Source: Gordonia iterans (GTDB lineage: Bacteria; Actinomycetota; Actinomycetes; Mycobacteriales; Mycobacteriaceae). Taken from it: DNA of 64,000 bases. This document shows positions 1-8,228 of this stretch, in pieces. Location of the stretch: positions 1,240,001 to 1,304,000 of the forward strand of contig NZ_CP027433.1 of NCBI RefSeq assembly GCF_002993285.1. Direction: 5' to 3'. A model generated the notes under the pieces. It searched no databases and had not been told where the DNA came from. It was given only the letters and a program-made list of their open reading frames with translations. The translations under genes were made by a program, and so were the position numbers. Each line of letters opens with the position of its first letter. Position 1 is the stretch's first letter.

Positions 1-2
1 GC

Positions 3-881
3 GACCTCGATATCTGGCGCTACCCGGAGTTCGCGCTGTTGCGCGGGACGCCGCAGGACGACGAGTTACGCGCATCGGATCCCGGCGTCCACGCTGCTAT
101 CGCGGGACACCTCGATCGAGTTCGGAGTGTCACGGTCCTCCGTGAGACCCGCGTCCTACGAGGATTCACCCGAGGCCGTGACAGTGACCTGAAGATCGCC
201 GAGGGTAAAGCTCTGCTTCGGCGTCGCCCCTTGCCGCCGGACAAGGACTGGTTGCCGGCCTACGTGGTCAAGGGTGAGGGAATCTACTTTGAGCTCGACC
301 GCGAGCGCCTCGCGGCCTGGGAAGCGCGTGGAGAAGTGCAGTCGCGGGCCGATCTCATCGCAAATCAGTACGGGCAGGTGATCACTAATCGTGGCGGCAG
401 CCCGAGGGACATTTCGCCGCGCATGATCATGCTGCACACGTTCGCGCACCTCCTGATCAACGAGCTCGTCCTCACCTGCGGTTACAGCTCAGCGTCACTT
501 CGGGAGCGCTTGTACGTGTCACGCGACAGTAGCCGGGATATGGCAGGGCTTCTGATCTACACCGCGGCCGGTGACTCTGAGGGCACGATGGGTGGCCTTG
601 TCCGTATGTCTCGGCCAGACCGCCTCAGGCCGGTCGTCGCGGCGGCACTCAGTGACGCCCACTGGTGCTCGACTGACCCGGTTTGCATGGACGCGGGACA
701 GCAGGGTCAGGGACCAGACTCGTGCAACCTTGCCGCCTGCCACGGCTGCGCATTGCTACCGGAAACGAGTTGTGAAGAATTCAACCGGTTCCTCGACCGT
801 GGCCTAGTGATCGGCACGTTCGACTACCCGAACCTTGGATACTTTTCAAATCTGTCCCACCGAAGCCTATCCCGTGAATAA
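3..881 (+). CDS. DrmB-like DUF1998 protein, C-terminal part (cut by window edge)
   Basis: The reading frame is open from the first bases, so the N-terminus lies outside the window; about 292 residues remain. They carry the DUF1998 hallmark: a helical HTFAHLLINEL segment, then a cysteine cluster (HWCSTDPVC, then NLAACHGCALLPETSCE) followed by NRFLDR. In DISARM phage defence the DUF1998 protein is DrmB, partner of the helicase DrmA; stand-alone DUF1998 proteins accompany other helicases. The cysteines probably bind zinc. The rest of the system would lie to the left; the next gene to the right is an unrelated convergent pseudogene. DUF1998 assignment is firm; DISARM membership is inferred from the C-terminal pattern only. 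Confidence 0.75.
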   Translation, partial: DLDIWRYPEFALLRGTPQDDELRASDPGVHAAIAGHLDRVRSVTVLRETRVLRGFTRGRDSDLKIAEGKALLRRRPLPPDKDWLPAYVVKGEGIYFELDRERLAAWEARGEVQSRADLIANQYGQVITNRGGSPRDISPRMIMLHTFAHLLINELVLTCGYSSASLRERLYVSRDSSRDMAGLLIYTAAGDSEGTMGGLVRMSRPDRLRPVVAAALSDAHWCSTDPVCMDAGQQGQGPDSCNLAACHGCALLPETSCEEFNRFLDRGLVIGTFDYPNLGYFSNLSHRSLSRE

Positions 882-932
882 TTCGTGTACCAAGGCCCCG
901 ATTCGGGCCTGGCGTGGGGCAGATCGACGGCA

Positions 933-957
933 CCCGCAGACGCGGACCGTCTGCGGG
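933..957. terminator. Stem-loop between convergent genes
   Basis: Perfect 10-bp arms (CCCGCAGACG / CGTCTGCGGG) around a 5-nt loop, with a second weaker hairpin (AGGCCC/GGGCCT) at 893-910. It lies between the DUF1998 gene and the convergent formate dehydrogenase pseudogene. There is no clear U-tract, so this is a likely rather than proven terminator. Confidence 0.5.
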
Positions 958-983
958 CGTCGTCGTGCATGGTTCAGACCATT

Positions 984-2083
984 TCAGGCCTGGGCGCCGG
1001 GGCTCGCCTTGCCGTCGGCGGTGTAGCTCTTCGCGCCGGTGCCGGCGAGGGAGCCGCCCTCGACGATCAGGTACTCGTCGCTGATCGGGGCTCCGGCGAA
1101 GAAGTTCTCCAGGATCTCGCGTGTGCCGGCCGCGTACCGAGCCTGCGCGGAGAGCGTGGTGCCGGAGATGTGCGGCGTCATCGCCTCGTGCGGCATGGTC
1201 CGCCACGGATGGTCGGGGGCGGGCGGCTGCGGGAACCACACGTCGCCGGCGTACCCGGCGAGCTGGCCGGACCGCAGCGCGTCGACCACGTCGTCGCGCA
1301 CCATGATCTCGGCCCGCGCGGTGTTGACGATGTACGAGCCGCGACGCATCGAGTTGATCAGGTTGGCGTCGAACATGTGGTAGGTCTGCGGGTGCAGCGG
1401 TGCGTGGATGTCGACGATGTCGACCGAGCTCACCAGCGACTGCACATTCGGGTGGTACGTGAGGTTCAGCTCCTTCTCCAGTTCCTCGGGCAGGCGCCGG
1501 GTGTCGAAGTAGTGGAGGTTGACATCGAACGGGGCGAGGCGGCGCAGCACCGCCTGACCGATCCGGCCGGCGGCGATGACGCCGACGTCGAAGCCCTCGA
1601 GGTCGTAGGCGCGCTCGACGCAGTCGGCGATGTTCCAGCCGCCGTCGACCACCCACTGATGCGACGGCAGGTGCAGTAGGTGACCTCTGCGACGGTGATG
1701 CCGGCCTTGATGGCAGCGTCGAGATCGACGTGGTCCGAACCGATTCCGGCAGTGAGCGCGAGCTTGAGCTTCGGCGCTTTCGCGATCCGTTCGGCATCGA
1801 GATATGCGGGCCAGAACGGCTGAGAGATGACGACGTCGGCATCGGGCAGCTCCTTCTCGAAGACGGAGTCGGGGCCGTCCTTGTCGGACGTCACGACCAG
1901 CTCGTGCCCCTCTGCTTCGAGATAGCTCCGCAGCCCGAGCTCACCTGAGACGCAGCCGAGCAGCTGACCGGGCGTGAAGTCGATGTTCTTCGGGGTAGGG
2001 AGGGGCTGGCCGTCCGGGTAGTCGCCGAGCGACGGCAGCGAGTCGCGGGCGTACACCGGCGGGTAGCCGGTCATCGGGTCGGG
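984..2083 (-). pseudogene. fdh: NAD-dependent formate dehydrogenase, disrupted
   Basis: Two frames together give an almost complete NAD-dependent formate dehydrogenase (formate + NAD to CO2 + NADH). The upstream part (2083 down to 1673) reads [41 protein letters not shown] and VAEVTYC. The downstream part (1670 down to 984) resumes as [17 protein letters not shown], then [28 protein letters not shown] and the catalytic-histidine region MTPHISGTT. Between TYC and LPSH the family normally has about 20 residues (NSISVAEHVV...); only two bases remain at 1671-1672, a net loss of about 58 bp that shifts the frame. The usual first eight residues with their start codon are also missing, exactly where the 3' end of the HNH gene begins. 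Non-functional as read; a sequencing error would not explain a missing block. Confidence 0.88.
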
Positions 2084-2114
2084 ATTTTCGCGAGGGCAGT
2101 CGACCCAGGAGATG

Positions 2115-3575
2115 TCAGGCGGCTGCCGCGAGGCCGTCCGATTGGCGAGCCTTCCATTCCCAGGCCGCGTAAATGACCTCTGTGGCGTAGCCGTAGTTGC
2201 ACGTACTGCCGCCCCGCGGAGTGACACCGTCGGACTCGACCAGGGTGTCAGCCTTCCAGTTGCGCGGCGCAGCGTGGAGGGGCGCGGTGATCAGAAGCCC
2301 GCCCTGCGTTCCGCGGAACGCGAAGCGCTGATCGCCGAGCGCCTCGATCGAGAATGCTCCGTGGTGGAGTGCCCGATGGTGTGCGCTGCAGAGCAGGATC
2401 AAGTTGTCCGGGTCGGTGGTACCGCCGGAAGACCATGCCTTGACATGGTGAATGTGAAGGTGGCGGGAACGACCGCAGCCGGGAGCCTGGCACGTGCGGT
2501 CACGCATGAGGATCGTGCGGACCAGCGCCGCGTTGGGGACCCGCCGCTTGCGACCCCACCACAGCACTGGACCCAACCGGCGCCCGCCGACGGTGACGTT
2601 GTCGCCCCGGTCGTGGCCGATCGACCGGATCGACGCGCCGCATTCGACTTCTTCGCGTTCCGCGGAACGCAGTTCCGGGCCCTCGTCGACGGTGGCGGTC
2701 TCGTCGACTTCGTGGATGAGGATCTCGGCACCTGCCGCGACCTCGGGCATGTCGATGGCGCTCGACATCGTGTCGGCCATGGCGATGAGCGCCGGGGCGA
2801 TGTTGCCGGGGATGTTGCGCCACAGATCGGTCGCCCGCCCCGGGTCTCGACTTCGCTCGACCAGCGAGGGGTGCTCGACCAGCGAGGGGTGCTCGACCGG
2901 CGAGGGGTGCTCGTCCGGGGAGGTCTGGCCGGGATGCGAAGGGGGCTCGGGCGGCACAGGAAGGTCGGGGTCGTCCAGGCCGCGGGTACGTTCGTACTCC
3001 GCTCGGACTAGTGCCGCGAGCACATGGGCGCCGTCCACGGCGTTGAGAGTGATGGACAGGGACAGCGTTCCGTTGTGGTTCCACGTCCATTGGCCCCAGG
3101 ATTCGGGTGCGGGCGGTTCCTCGTCGGGATCGTCGGCGTCGTCGAGGGCCTCATCGACGTCCCGGATTCCCCGGCAGAGCTTCTCGACCTGCGCGGCGCT
3201 GGCGGACTGAGCGAAGGCGACGAGTTCCGGTTCGCGCTCGGGAGTGGCGACGCGGGTTATCGCGCGCACTTTCGAATACGACAGCCGGCCCAGACCGAAC
3301 TCGTCGTGGATCAGGGGGAGGTCCCGCAGAGATCGTGCGATCCGGACGTGCTCTTGCGCGGTGCGCAGGCTGATCCCGGCGCGCCACACCAGCCAGTGAG
3401 CGCAGGAGACGATGCCGTCGTGCATCCAAGCTTCACGTTCGTCGAACTCGGCGAGGTAGTCGAGCATGCGGGCGGTCAGCGCAGCGATCTGAGATGCGTA
3501 GCCGACGACGCGTTCGGCGAGCTCGTCGTCGTTCAACTCTGCGGCAGGGATCCGATCGAAGAGGTCGTTGTGCAT
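2115..3575 (-). CDS. DUF222 / HNH endonuclease (13E12 repeat family)
   Basis: 486 residues. The N-terminal half is the helical DUF222 domain ([20 protein letters not shown] through [16 protein letters not shown]); the C-terminus has an HNH nuclease motif with [26 protein letters not shown]. This matches the 13E12 family of multicopy mycobacterial and gordonial proteins of unsettled role. Residues around 220-245 are an in-frame tandem repeat (HPSLVE) encoded by three 18-bp DNA units. Start ATG has AAGGAG 8 nt upstream, and an SOS-box-like palindrome lies 17 nt above the start, suggesting LexA control. Its 3' end abuts the truncated formate dehydrogenase. Confidence 0.88.
   Translation of the reverse strand: MHNDLFDRIPAAELNDDELAERVVGYASQIAALTARMLDYLAEFDEREAWMHDGIVSCAHWLVWRAGISLRTAQEHVRIARSLRDLPLIHDEFGLGRLSYSKVRAITRVATPEREPELVAFAQSASAAQVEKLCRGIRDVDEALDDADDPDEEPPAPESWGQWTWNHNGTLSLSITLNAVDGAHVLAALVRAEYERTRGLDDPDLPVPPEPPSHPGQTSPDEHPSPVEHPSLVEHPSLVERSRDPGRATDLWRNIPGNIAPALIAMADTMSSAIDMPEVAAGAEILIHEVDETATVDEGPELRSAEREEVECGASIRSIGHDRGDNVTVGGRRLGPVLWWGRKRRVPNAALVRTILMRDRTCQAPGCGRSRHLHIHHVKAWSSGGTTDPDNLILLCSAHHRALHHGAFSIEALGDQRFAFRGTQGGLLITAPLHAAPRNWKADTLVESDGVTPRGGSTCNYGYATEVIYAAWEWKARQSDGLAAAA
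2842..2923. repeat. In-frame copy of the dispersed repeat, 18-bp units
   Basis: GGTCTCGACTTCGCTCGA leader followed by three 18-bp units (GCTCGACCAGCGAGGGGT at 2855-2872 and 2873-2890, one mismatch at 2891-2908) and a decayed fourth. It lies inside the HNH gene, between the DUF222 and HNH parts, and keeps the frame. Same core as the arrays at 4.2, 7.0 and 49.7 kb. Confidence 0.9.
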
Positions 3576-3591
3576 GGTGGATTACTCCTTA

Positions 3592-3607
3592 TCGAACTGA
3601 TGTTCTA
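3592..3607. promoter_or_regulatory. Candidate LexA (SOS) box upstream of HNH gene
   Basis: TCGAACTGATGTTCTA has the GAAC-N4-GTTC core of the actinobacterial/Gram-positive SOS box. It lies 17 bp upstream of the HNH gene start, where a LexA operator would overlap the promoter. LexA-controlled members of the 13E12 family are known in M. tuberculosis. It could in principle also act on the gene at 3713 on the other strand. Confidence 0.6.
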
Positions 3608-3712
3608 TAAGAAGGCTAGCTCTGCCCTACGACAGATCCGACCCTGTCGGTACGTGCGGCTACGGTGTTCCACATCGAGGCGACCTGCGGCGGTATCGAC
3701 TGAGGAGGCGAC

Positions 3713-4186
3713 ATGGCGAACGGTAGACAGAGTGGCATCGGTGTGGTGCTGGGTGTGGTCGCCGCGCTGCTCGCGATCGGGATCGCGGTGTTCGTGACGT
3801 TGATCGTGAGCTCGAGCAACTCGGAGGAACGCGCGGAGCCGCCGGTCACAGTCACCGAATCCGTGGTGGTCCAACCGTCGACCACGACGTCGATCCATGC
3901 ACCTCCTCCGTCCCAGGTGCAGCCGTCGGGTTCCTTGGTGGTCCAAGGAGGTCAGTGCTGGGAATCCGAGGCCCGAAGTTTCGGGACCTCCGCCAGTGGT
4001 CAGAGTCTCGTGTGCATCTACGGGGGAGCCGGGGGATATCGCTGGGTGCAGCATGCACCCAACTCCGGCGAAGTCCACAACATCGGCGACCCGTGCAACC
4101 ATCCGGACGATCAGGTCGCGGTCGATCCTGAGGGCAAGGTGATCATGTGCGGCGGACCGAACTCGACCTGGTCCGCCGGTCCGTAG
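3713..4186 (+). CDS. Small membrane-anchored exported protein, unknown function
   Basis: 157 residues. A basic N-terminus (MANGRQSG) leads into one transmembrane segment at about residues 9-33 (VVLGVVAALLAIGIAVFVTL), then a Thr/Ser/Pro-rich linker (VTVTESVVVQPSTTT) and a C-terminal domain with four cysteines (GGQCWE, SLVCIYG, DPCNHP, VIMCGG) likely to form disulfides outside the membrane. ATG is preceded by GAGGAGGCGAC, a strong ribosome site. I do not recognise a named family. It stands alone between the HNH gene and a repeat array. Confidence 0.75.
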   Translation: MANGRQSGIGVVLGVVAALLAIGIAVFVTLIVSSSNSEERAEPPVTVTESVVVQPSTTTSIHAPPPSQVQPSGSLVVQGGQCWESEARSFGTSASGQSLVCIYGGAGGYRWVQHAPNSGEVHNIGDPCNHPDDQVAVDPEGKVIMCGGPNSTWSAGP

Positions 4187-4221
4187 TCCTGTCACGCCAG
4201 AGTCCTGTCGTGCCAGCCGAG

Positions 4222-4376
4222 CGTTTCGACAACCTCCTCGCCCTTGCGGGCTCGGAGGTGCTCAACGAGCGAAGGGGGTGCTCAACGAGCGAAGGGGGTG
4301 CTCAACGAGCGAAGGGGGTTCTCAACGATCGAAAGAGGGGAGGTGCTCAATGAGCGAAGGGGGTGCTCAACGATCG
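4222..4376. repeat. Intergenic tandem array of the dispersed repeat, 20-bp units
   Basis: A TTTCGACAACCTCC leader and a GCCC-TTGC-GGGC hairpin framed by CCTCC/GGAGG precede three head-to-tail copies of CTCAACGAGCGAAGGGGGTG (4261-4280, 4281-4300, 4301-4320, the last ending TT). Degenerate copies follow to 4376. It fills the gap between two convergent genes. The last copy overlaps the 3' end of the lipoprotein hydrolase, whose TGA stop lies in the repeat's CTCAACGA motif. Confidence 0.92.
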
Positions 4377-5335
4377 GCGTGGTTGTGCGCGGCTCGACTG
4401 ATCGTCTCCAGGACGCGGGAGAACGTCGGGGCGGAGGGATTCACGATGGAGCCGTGGTCGGTGTCCGGGAGCAGGATGAACGTGCCGTCGCCGCCGTCCT
4501 TGTTCACCGCGTCGACGTAGTTCCTGGAGACCACCGCGGGCACCACGTGGTCCTTGTCGCCGGCCATCGCGGTGATCGGGATCGCCGGATCGATGTTCTG
4601 GATCGGATCCACGGACTCGTACCTCTCCGGTACCTCGTCGGGCGTGCCGCCGAGAGCGGCGACGATGCGGTCGTCGCCCATCCGCACGGCGGTCCGCATG
4701 TCGAGCGGGCCGGCGAGGGAGACGACCGCGGTCGGCCGGTACTTGGGTTTGGCGCCCACCTCGTCGTCGTTCAGCTTGTGTCTGGTTCCGGCCCACATCG
4801 CGAGCTGGCCGCCGGCGGAATGTCCCACGACCACAGCATCTGCGGTATTGATCGCCGGATTCGCGCGTGCGACCTCCGGAACGAAGTCGACCGCCGCGGC
4901 CACATCGGAGAACGTCTGCGGATACCCGCCGCCCGAACCCAGCCGCCGGTACTCGATGTTGTAGACGGCCAGCCCGCGCTGAGCGAGCCGCTGCGCGAAG
5001 GTCACGAACACGTCAGCACCGATCTCCGACCGCCACGAACCGCCGTGGATCAGGATCACCAGCGGGACCGAGCCGTCGTCGCCGGTCTCTTTCGGCATGA
5101 ACAGGTCGACCCAGTTCTGTGAGTGGTCGCTCTCGCCGTCGGCGACCGGATACACGTACCTCTTCGCGTCGACGTTCGACGACGCGATCACCTCGGCGAA
5201 CTGCTCCGGCGCCTCACTGGCCGGGATGGGTTCCGGGGCCGCCTGACCGTCGACGGTCTCCGAACAGCCCGCGATGAGCGCGAGACCGGTCAGCGCGGCG
5301 ATGAGAACGACGAGGAGTCTGCGCACGGCCGCCAT
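4367..5335 (-). CDS. Alpha/beta hydrolase lipoprotein (esterase-like)
   Basis: 322 residues with a lipoprotein signal ending LALIAGC (Cys24), so membrane-anchored outside the cell. The catalytic domain has the HGG oxyanion motif (LVILIHGGSW), nucleophile elbow VVVGHSAGG, an acid at AGDKDHVVP and a histidine at DTDHGSI, the layout of the BD-FAE/carboxylesterase group. Substrate unknown, probably an ester or short lipid. The ATG is one base past the stop of the upstream binding protein, so the two are cotranscribed. The stop codon is formed by a dispersed-repeat copy. Confidence 0.85.
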   Translation of the reverse strand: MAAVRRLLVVLIAALTGLALIAGCSETVDGQAAPEPIPASEAPEQFAEVIASSNVDAKRYVYPVADGESDHSQNWVDLFMPKETGDDGSVPLVILIHGGSWRSEIGADVFVTFAQRLAQRGLAVYNIEYRRLGSGGGYPQTFSDVAAAVDFVPEVARANPAINTADAVVVGHSAGGQLAMWAGTRHKLNDDEVGAKPKYRPTAVVSLAGPLDMRTAVRMGDDRIVAALGGTPDEVPERYESVDPIQNIDPAIPITAMAGDKDHVVPAVVSRNYVDAVNKDGGDGTFILLPDTDHGSIVNPSAPTFSRVLETISRAAHNHADR

Positions 5336-5336
5336 C

Positions 5337-6215
5337 TCAGATCAGAGCTCCGTTGAGCAGTGACGTTTCGATGAGTCCTGCCTCCAAGCCCCACTTCTCA
5401 GCGATCTTGCGGAGTTCGCCGTCGTCGATCAACTGCTGCACGGCCTTCTGCACGACGGGGCCGAGCGCCGAATCCTTCTTGACCGCAATGGCATACGGCT
5501 CGGTGTCGAACGGGGCGCCTGCCGTATCGAACTTCCCGTCGGAGGTCTTGGCCGCGTACTGCACGACAGGTGAGTCCGCGGAGATCCCGTCGATCCCACC
5601 CTGGTCAGGATCCTTCGCCAGCGCGTCGACGGCCTGGTCGAAGTCGTCGAACCCGATGATCTCGATGGCCTCGCTACCCGTGTCGGTGCACGCGGCGCTC
5701 TTGGCCGGCAGCTCGACGGTGAACTGCACGGTTCCCTCAGCGGCGCCGATCCGCTTGCCGCAGGCGTCGTTCGGGTCGAGGTCGGCGCCGGCCCTGCCCA
5801 GCCACTGCGTACCCGCGCTGTAGTAGGTCACCTGGTCGACCGTCTGCTGCCGCTGCAGCGTCGCGAACATGCCGCGGGCGGCGGAGTCGAACGAGCCGTC
5901 GGCCACGCCGGGCAGCAGATCGGCGAACGGCGCCTGTGTGAACTCGGCGTTCAGGCCGAGCCTTTCGGCGACCGCGCGGACCACCTCGACGTCGAACCCG
6001 GTCAGCTCGCCGCTCTGCTCGAACACCAGCGGCGCGTACGGGCCGCTGGTCCCGACGGTGAGGGTGCCGGCGTCGCGGATGTTCGCGGGCAGCGCCTGCC
6101 GCAGGGACTGGTCGGGCGGGGTCGGCTCATCGTTCGACGACGAGCAGCCGGTCACCGCGCTCACCGCGAGAATCACTGCGGCACCCGTAGCCGCCCAACG
6201 TCGGGACTGCTTCAC
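5337..6215 (-). CDS. ABC transporter substrate-binding lipoprotein, amino-acid type (SBP_bac_3)
   Basis: 292 residues. Lipoprotein signal VSAVTGC (Cys24), then a family 3 solute-binding fold: LTVGTSGPYAPLVF, ELTGFDVEVVRAVAERLGL, GAAEGTVQF, DAVDALAKDPDQGGIDG and a C-terminal LQ...ELRKIAEKWG-type helix. Such proteins deliver polar amino acids or similar small solutes to an ABC importer, but no permease or ATPase gene lies nearby. First gene of a two-gene unit with the esterase-like lipoprotein. Confidence 0.88.
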   Translation of the reverse strand: MKQSRRWAATGAAVILAVSAVTGCSSSNDEPTPPDQSLRQALPANIRDAGTLTVGTSGPYAPLVFEQSGELTGFDVEVVRAVAERLGLNAEFTQAPFADLLPGVADGSFDSAARGMFATLQRQQTVDQVTYYSAGTQWLGRAGADLDPNDACGKRIGAAEGTVQFTVELPAKSAACTDTGSEAIEIIGFDDFDQAVDALAKDPDQGGIDGISADSPVVQYAAKTSDGKFDTAGAPFDTEPYAIAVKKDSALGPVVQKAVQQLIDDGELRKIAEKWGLEAGLIETSLLNGALI

Positions 6216-6324
6216 GATTCACCTCGAGTGCTTGCCGGTGGGGGTCGTCGATCAGTATCGCCGCTGCTCGCTGCCGGTGGGGGCTTTCGTGCCGGATTCG
6301 CCCGGCAGTGGACAGGCCCGGCGT

Positions 6325-6951
6325 CTAACTCTCGGTGAGTTCTGCGTCGAGGAAGGTGCCGTAGGGGGCGGAGGCGGTGCTGCACTGGCCCTGGACGGCT
6401 TCTGCGCTGACGACCAACGACGTCGCGCCGGTCACGTCGACGTCGACCGACTGCGGTGACGTCCCGGGGACCAGGCGTTCGCTGGCGACGGTCTTGCCGT
6501 CCACCCGGATCTCCACCTGCACGTGGACGCCGACCGGCGTGTGATCGGCCAGCGCGAGCTTGCCGGTGAGGGCGGTGTAGGCACCGTCGAGGTCGTAGGT
6601 GGCGGTCGCCGGATCGCCGTCGCAGCCCACCCAGATCCCGGTGGCCTCCTGCTTCTTGCCGCCCACGGTCACCTCCACTTTCCGGCCCGTCGCGCCGGCG
6701 GCCTCGGTGCCGCTCAGCGCCTCGTACAGGGGGACCGTGTCCGCAGCGTTCCGGGAGTCGGTCGCGCTCGAATCCGCGTGCTCGGCATGGTCCTGGTCGT
6801 GGTCGTGCTCGGCGGAGTCCGGTTGCGCGTCGGAGTCGGCGGATGCGGCGACGCTCTCAGTCGGAGCGGCGACGTCGTCGTTCGACGTGCCGCACGCGGC
6901 GGTGGCGAACAGGGACAGAACAGCGGCGAGGGCAACGAACGTCTTCTTCAC
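6325..6951 (-). CDS. Lipoprotein with His/Asp-rich stretch and NPCBM-like domain
   Basis: About 208 residues from the GTG at 6951 (VKKTFVALAAVLSLFATAAC, a clean lipoprotein signal); an ATG at 6981 would add ten residues. After the lipid cysteine comes a low-complexity segment with DHDQDHAEHAD, possibly metal-binding. The C-terminal 130 residues (YEALSG, WVGCDGDPATATYDLDG, YTALTGKLALAD, VDVDVTGATSLVV) resemble the NPCBM/NEW2 carbohydrate-binding fold found on secreted actinobacterial proteins. That match is by pattern only. Single gene; not obviously in an operon with the DUF5995 gene upstream. Confidence 0.7.
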   Translation of the reverse strand: MKKTFVALAAVLSLFATAACGTSNDDVAAPTESVAASADSDAQPDSAEHDHDQDHAEHADSSATDSRNAADTVPLYEALSGTEAAGATGRKVEVTVGGKKQEATGIWVGCDGDPATATYDLDGAYTALTGKLALADHTPVGVHVQVEIRVDGKTVASERLVPGTSPQSVDVDVTGATSLVVSAEAVQGQCSTASAPYGTFLDAELTES

Positions 6952-7016
6952 GCCGGAGATTGTCTCAGACGGCTGCGTCATGAGGCCGCTCAGTGAGGGT
7001 ATGGATCTCCCTCTCG

Positions 7017-8228
7017 TCAGGGAGGTCTCGACTCCGCTCGACCAGCGAGGGACTCCGCTCGACCAGCGAGGGACTCCGCTCGACCAGCGAGGTGTTCGGT
7101 GCGTGTCGCCTCCAGGGCCCGCGCGAAGGCTTTCATGCGCTGCCGGCCGACGTGGAAGCCTTTCCGGCCGAGGAACTCGTCGCGAACCTGCGGATGGATG
7201 CGGGTCGCGATCGGCGTCCACCATGGCTTATGGCTGCGCGGAAGGTCGGCGATCAGGCGGTCCGACGCCGCGGTGAACACCGGTGCCAACCGCAGATAGT
7301 CGGGCAAGAACTCGCGCAGGTCGCGGTCGCCGTAGCGGGCGCGATGCACCTCGAGCAGGGCGTGCGGCAGGTCGTCGTCGATATGTGCGCCGACCCCGGC
7401 CAGCAGGCCGCGCATCACCGGGCGTTCGGGATGATCGGGGTCTTCGCGCTCACACTGCGACCACGCTCGGGTCCACGCGGCCGTGCACGGCTCACCCCGT
7501 CGGTATGCCGTGAGGTTCCGGGTGAAGTACTCGTGGAACACCGGGATCAGGGCCAGCACCCAGTCCGGATTGCGAAGCGCCCCAGGGCGATCGGCGACGG
7601 CGATCATCTCCTGGGTCACGTACTGGTAGACGCGGGCGAACCACTGCTTCGGATCGTCCGCGGCGGCCAGGGCGTCCGCGATCGCGGTCTGCTCGCTCAG
7701 CGGAACGAGCGCTGCCCGGCGCAGCGCCGCGAGCTCGGCCCGATCCGGATGCGCCGGACGATCCCGCGGAGGCCCCGCGGCGGCGTCCAGCACTGCGCTG
7801 TCGGCGAGGCGTTCCAGCCGGTCGAGCGAAGCGCCGACCTGCCGACCGATCGACCGTGCGACGACCCCGGAGACCCCGCCGGCCAGCCGGAGCTCCACGG
7901 TCCATGTGATCCGGCAGCCCGTCGCGGTCTCGGCGATCGTCTGCTCGCCGAGGTGGTCGAGCAGGAGCGGCCCGCCGTCGTACACCCGGTAGACGAACCG
8001 GTGCGGGAACACGGCCTCCTCGACGACCTCACGCAGCCGTCCGCCGCGCCGCGGCAGAGTGACCGTTCGGAGCGCGCCGACGCCATCAGGGCGGTCGCCG
8101 ATGCCGTTGCCGGACAGCGTGATCGGTGCTGTGGACCAGCGGTTCATCTGGTCGGGGTCGGTCAGCAGCCGCCAGGCGGCCGCCGGTGAGCACACGAGCT
8201 CACGCCGATGCTGGAACGACGCGCTCAT
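7017..8228 (-). CDS. SRPBCC (START-like) + DUF5995 fusion protein
   Basis: 403 residues. The first ~150 look like an SRPBCC lipid/hydrophobic-ligand cavity domain (RRELVCSPAAAWRLLTDPD, GALRTVTLP, FPHRFVYRVYDGGP, GCRITWTVELR). The second part matches DUF5995 (FHEYFTRNLTAYRRGEP, LLAGVGAHIDDDLPHALLEVH). The last ~25 residues are three copies of SLAGRAE, encoded by a 21-bp dispersed-repeat array that runs into the gene's 3' end; they are probably an acquired tail. Its ATG overlaps the oxygenase stop (ATGA), so translation is coupled to it. Function unknown; a role in binding the oxygenase's substrate or product is a guess. Confidence 0.8.
   Translation of the reverse strand: MSASFQHRRELVCSPAAAWRLLTDPDQMNRWSTAPITLSGNGIGDRPDGVGALRTVTLPRRGGRLREVVEEAVFPHRFVYRVYDGGPLLLDHLGEQTIAETATGCRITWTVELRLAGGVSGVVARSIGRQVGASLDRLERLADSAVLDAAAGPPRDRPAHPDRAELAALRRAALVPLSEQTAIADALAAADDPKQWFARVYQYVTQEMIAVADRPGALRNPDWVLALIPVFHEYFTRNLTAYRRGEPCTAAWTRAWSQCEREDPDHPERPVMRGLLAGVGAHIDDDLPHALLEVHRARYGDRDLREFLPDYLRLAPVFTAASDRLIADLPRSHKPWWTPIATRIHPQVRDEFLGRKGFHVGRQRMKAFARALEATRTEHLAGRAESLAGRAESLAGRAESRPP
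7024..7092. repeat. In-frame copy of the dispersed repeat, three exact 21-bp units
   Basis: GACTCCGCTCGACCAGCGAGG repeated exactly at 7030-7050, 7051-7071 and 7072-7092, preceded by GGTCTCGACTCCGCTCG. The array encodes the C-terminal tail of the DUF5995 protein on the minus strand and provides its last codons. Confidence 0.95.

Noticed and set aside
781-1842. 353-residue minus-strand frame across the fdh pseudogene
   Set aside because: Arg-rich third frame; the FDH residues are split between the two other frames.
4261-4320. Possible CRISPR array
   Set aside because: 20-bp units are directly adjacent with no spacers; same for 7030-7092. No cas genes in the window.
6982-7224. Longer N-terminus for the NPCBM-like lipoprotein
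   Set aside because: Would translate the repeat array antisense and bury the lipoprotein signal.
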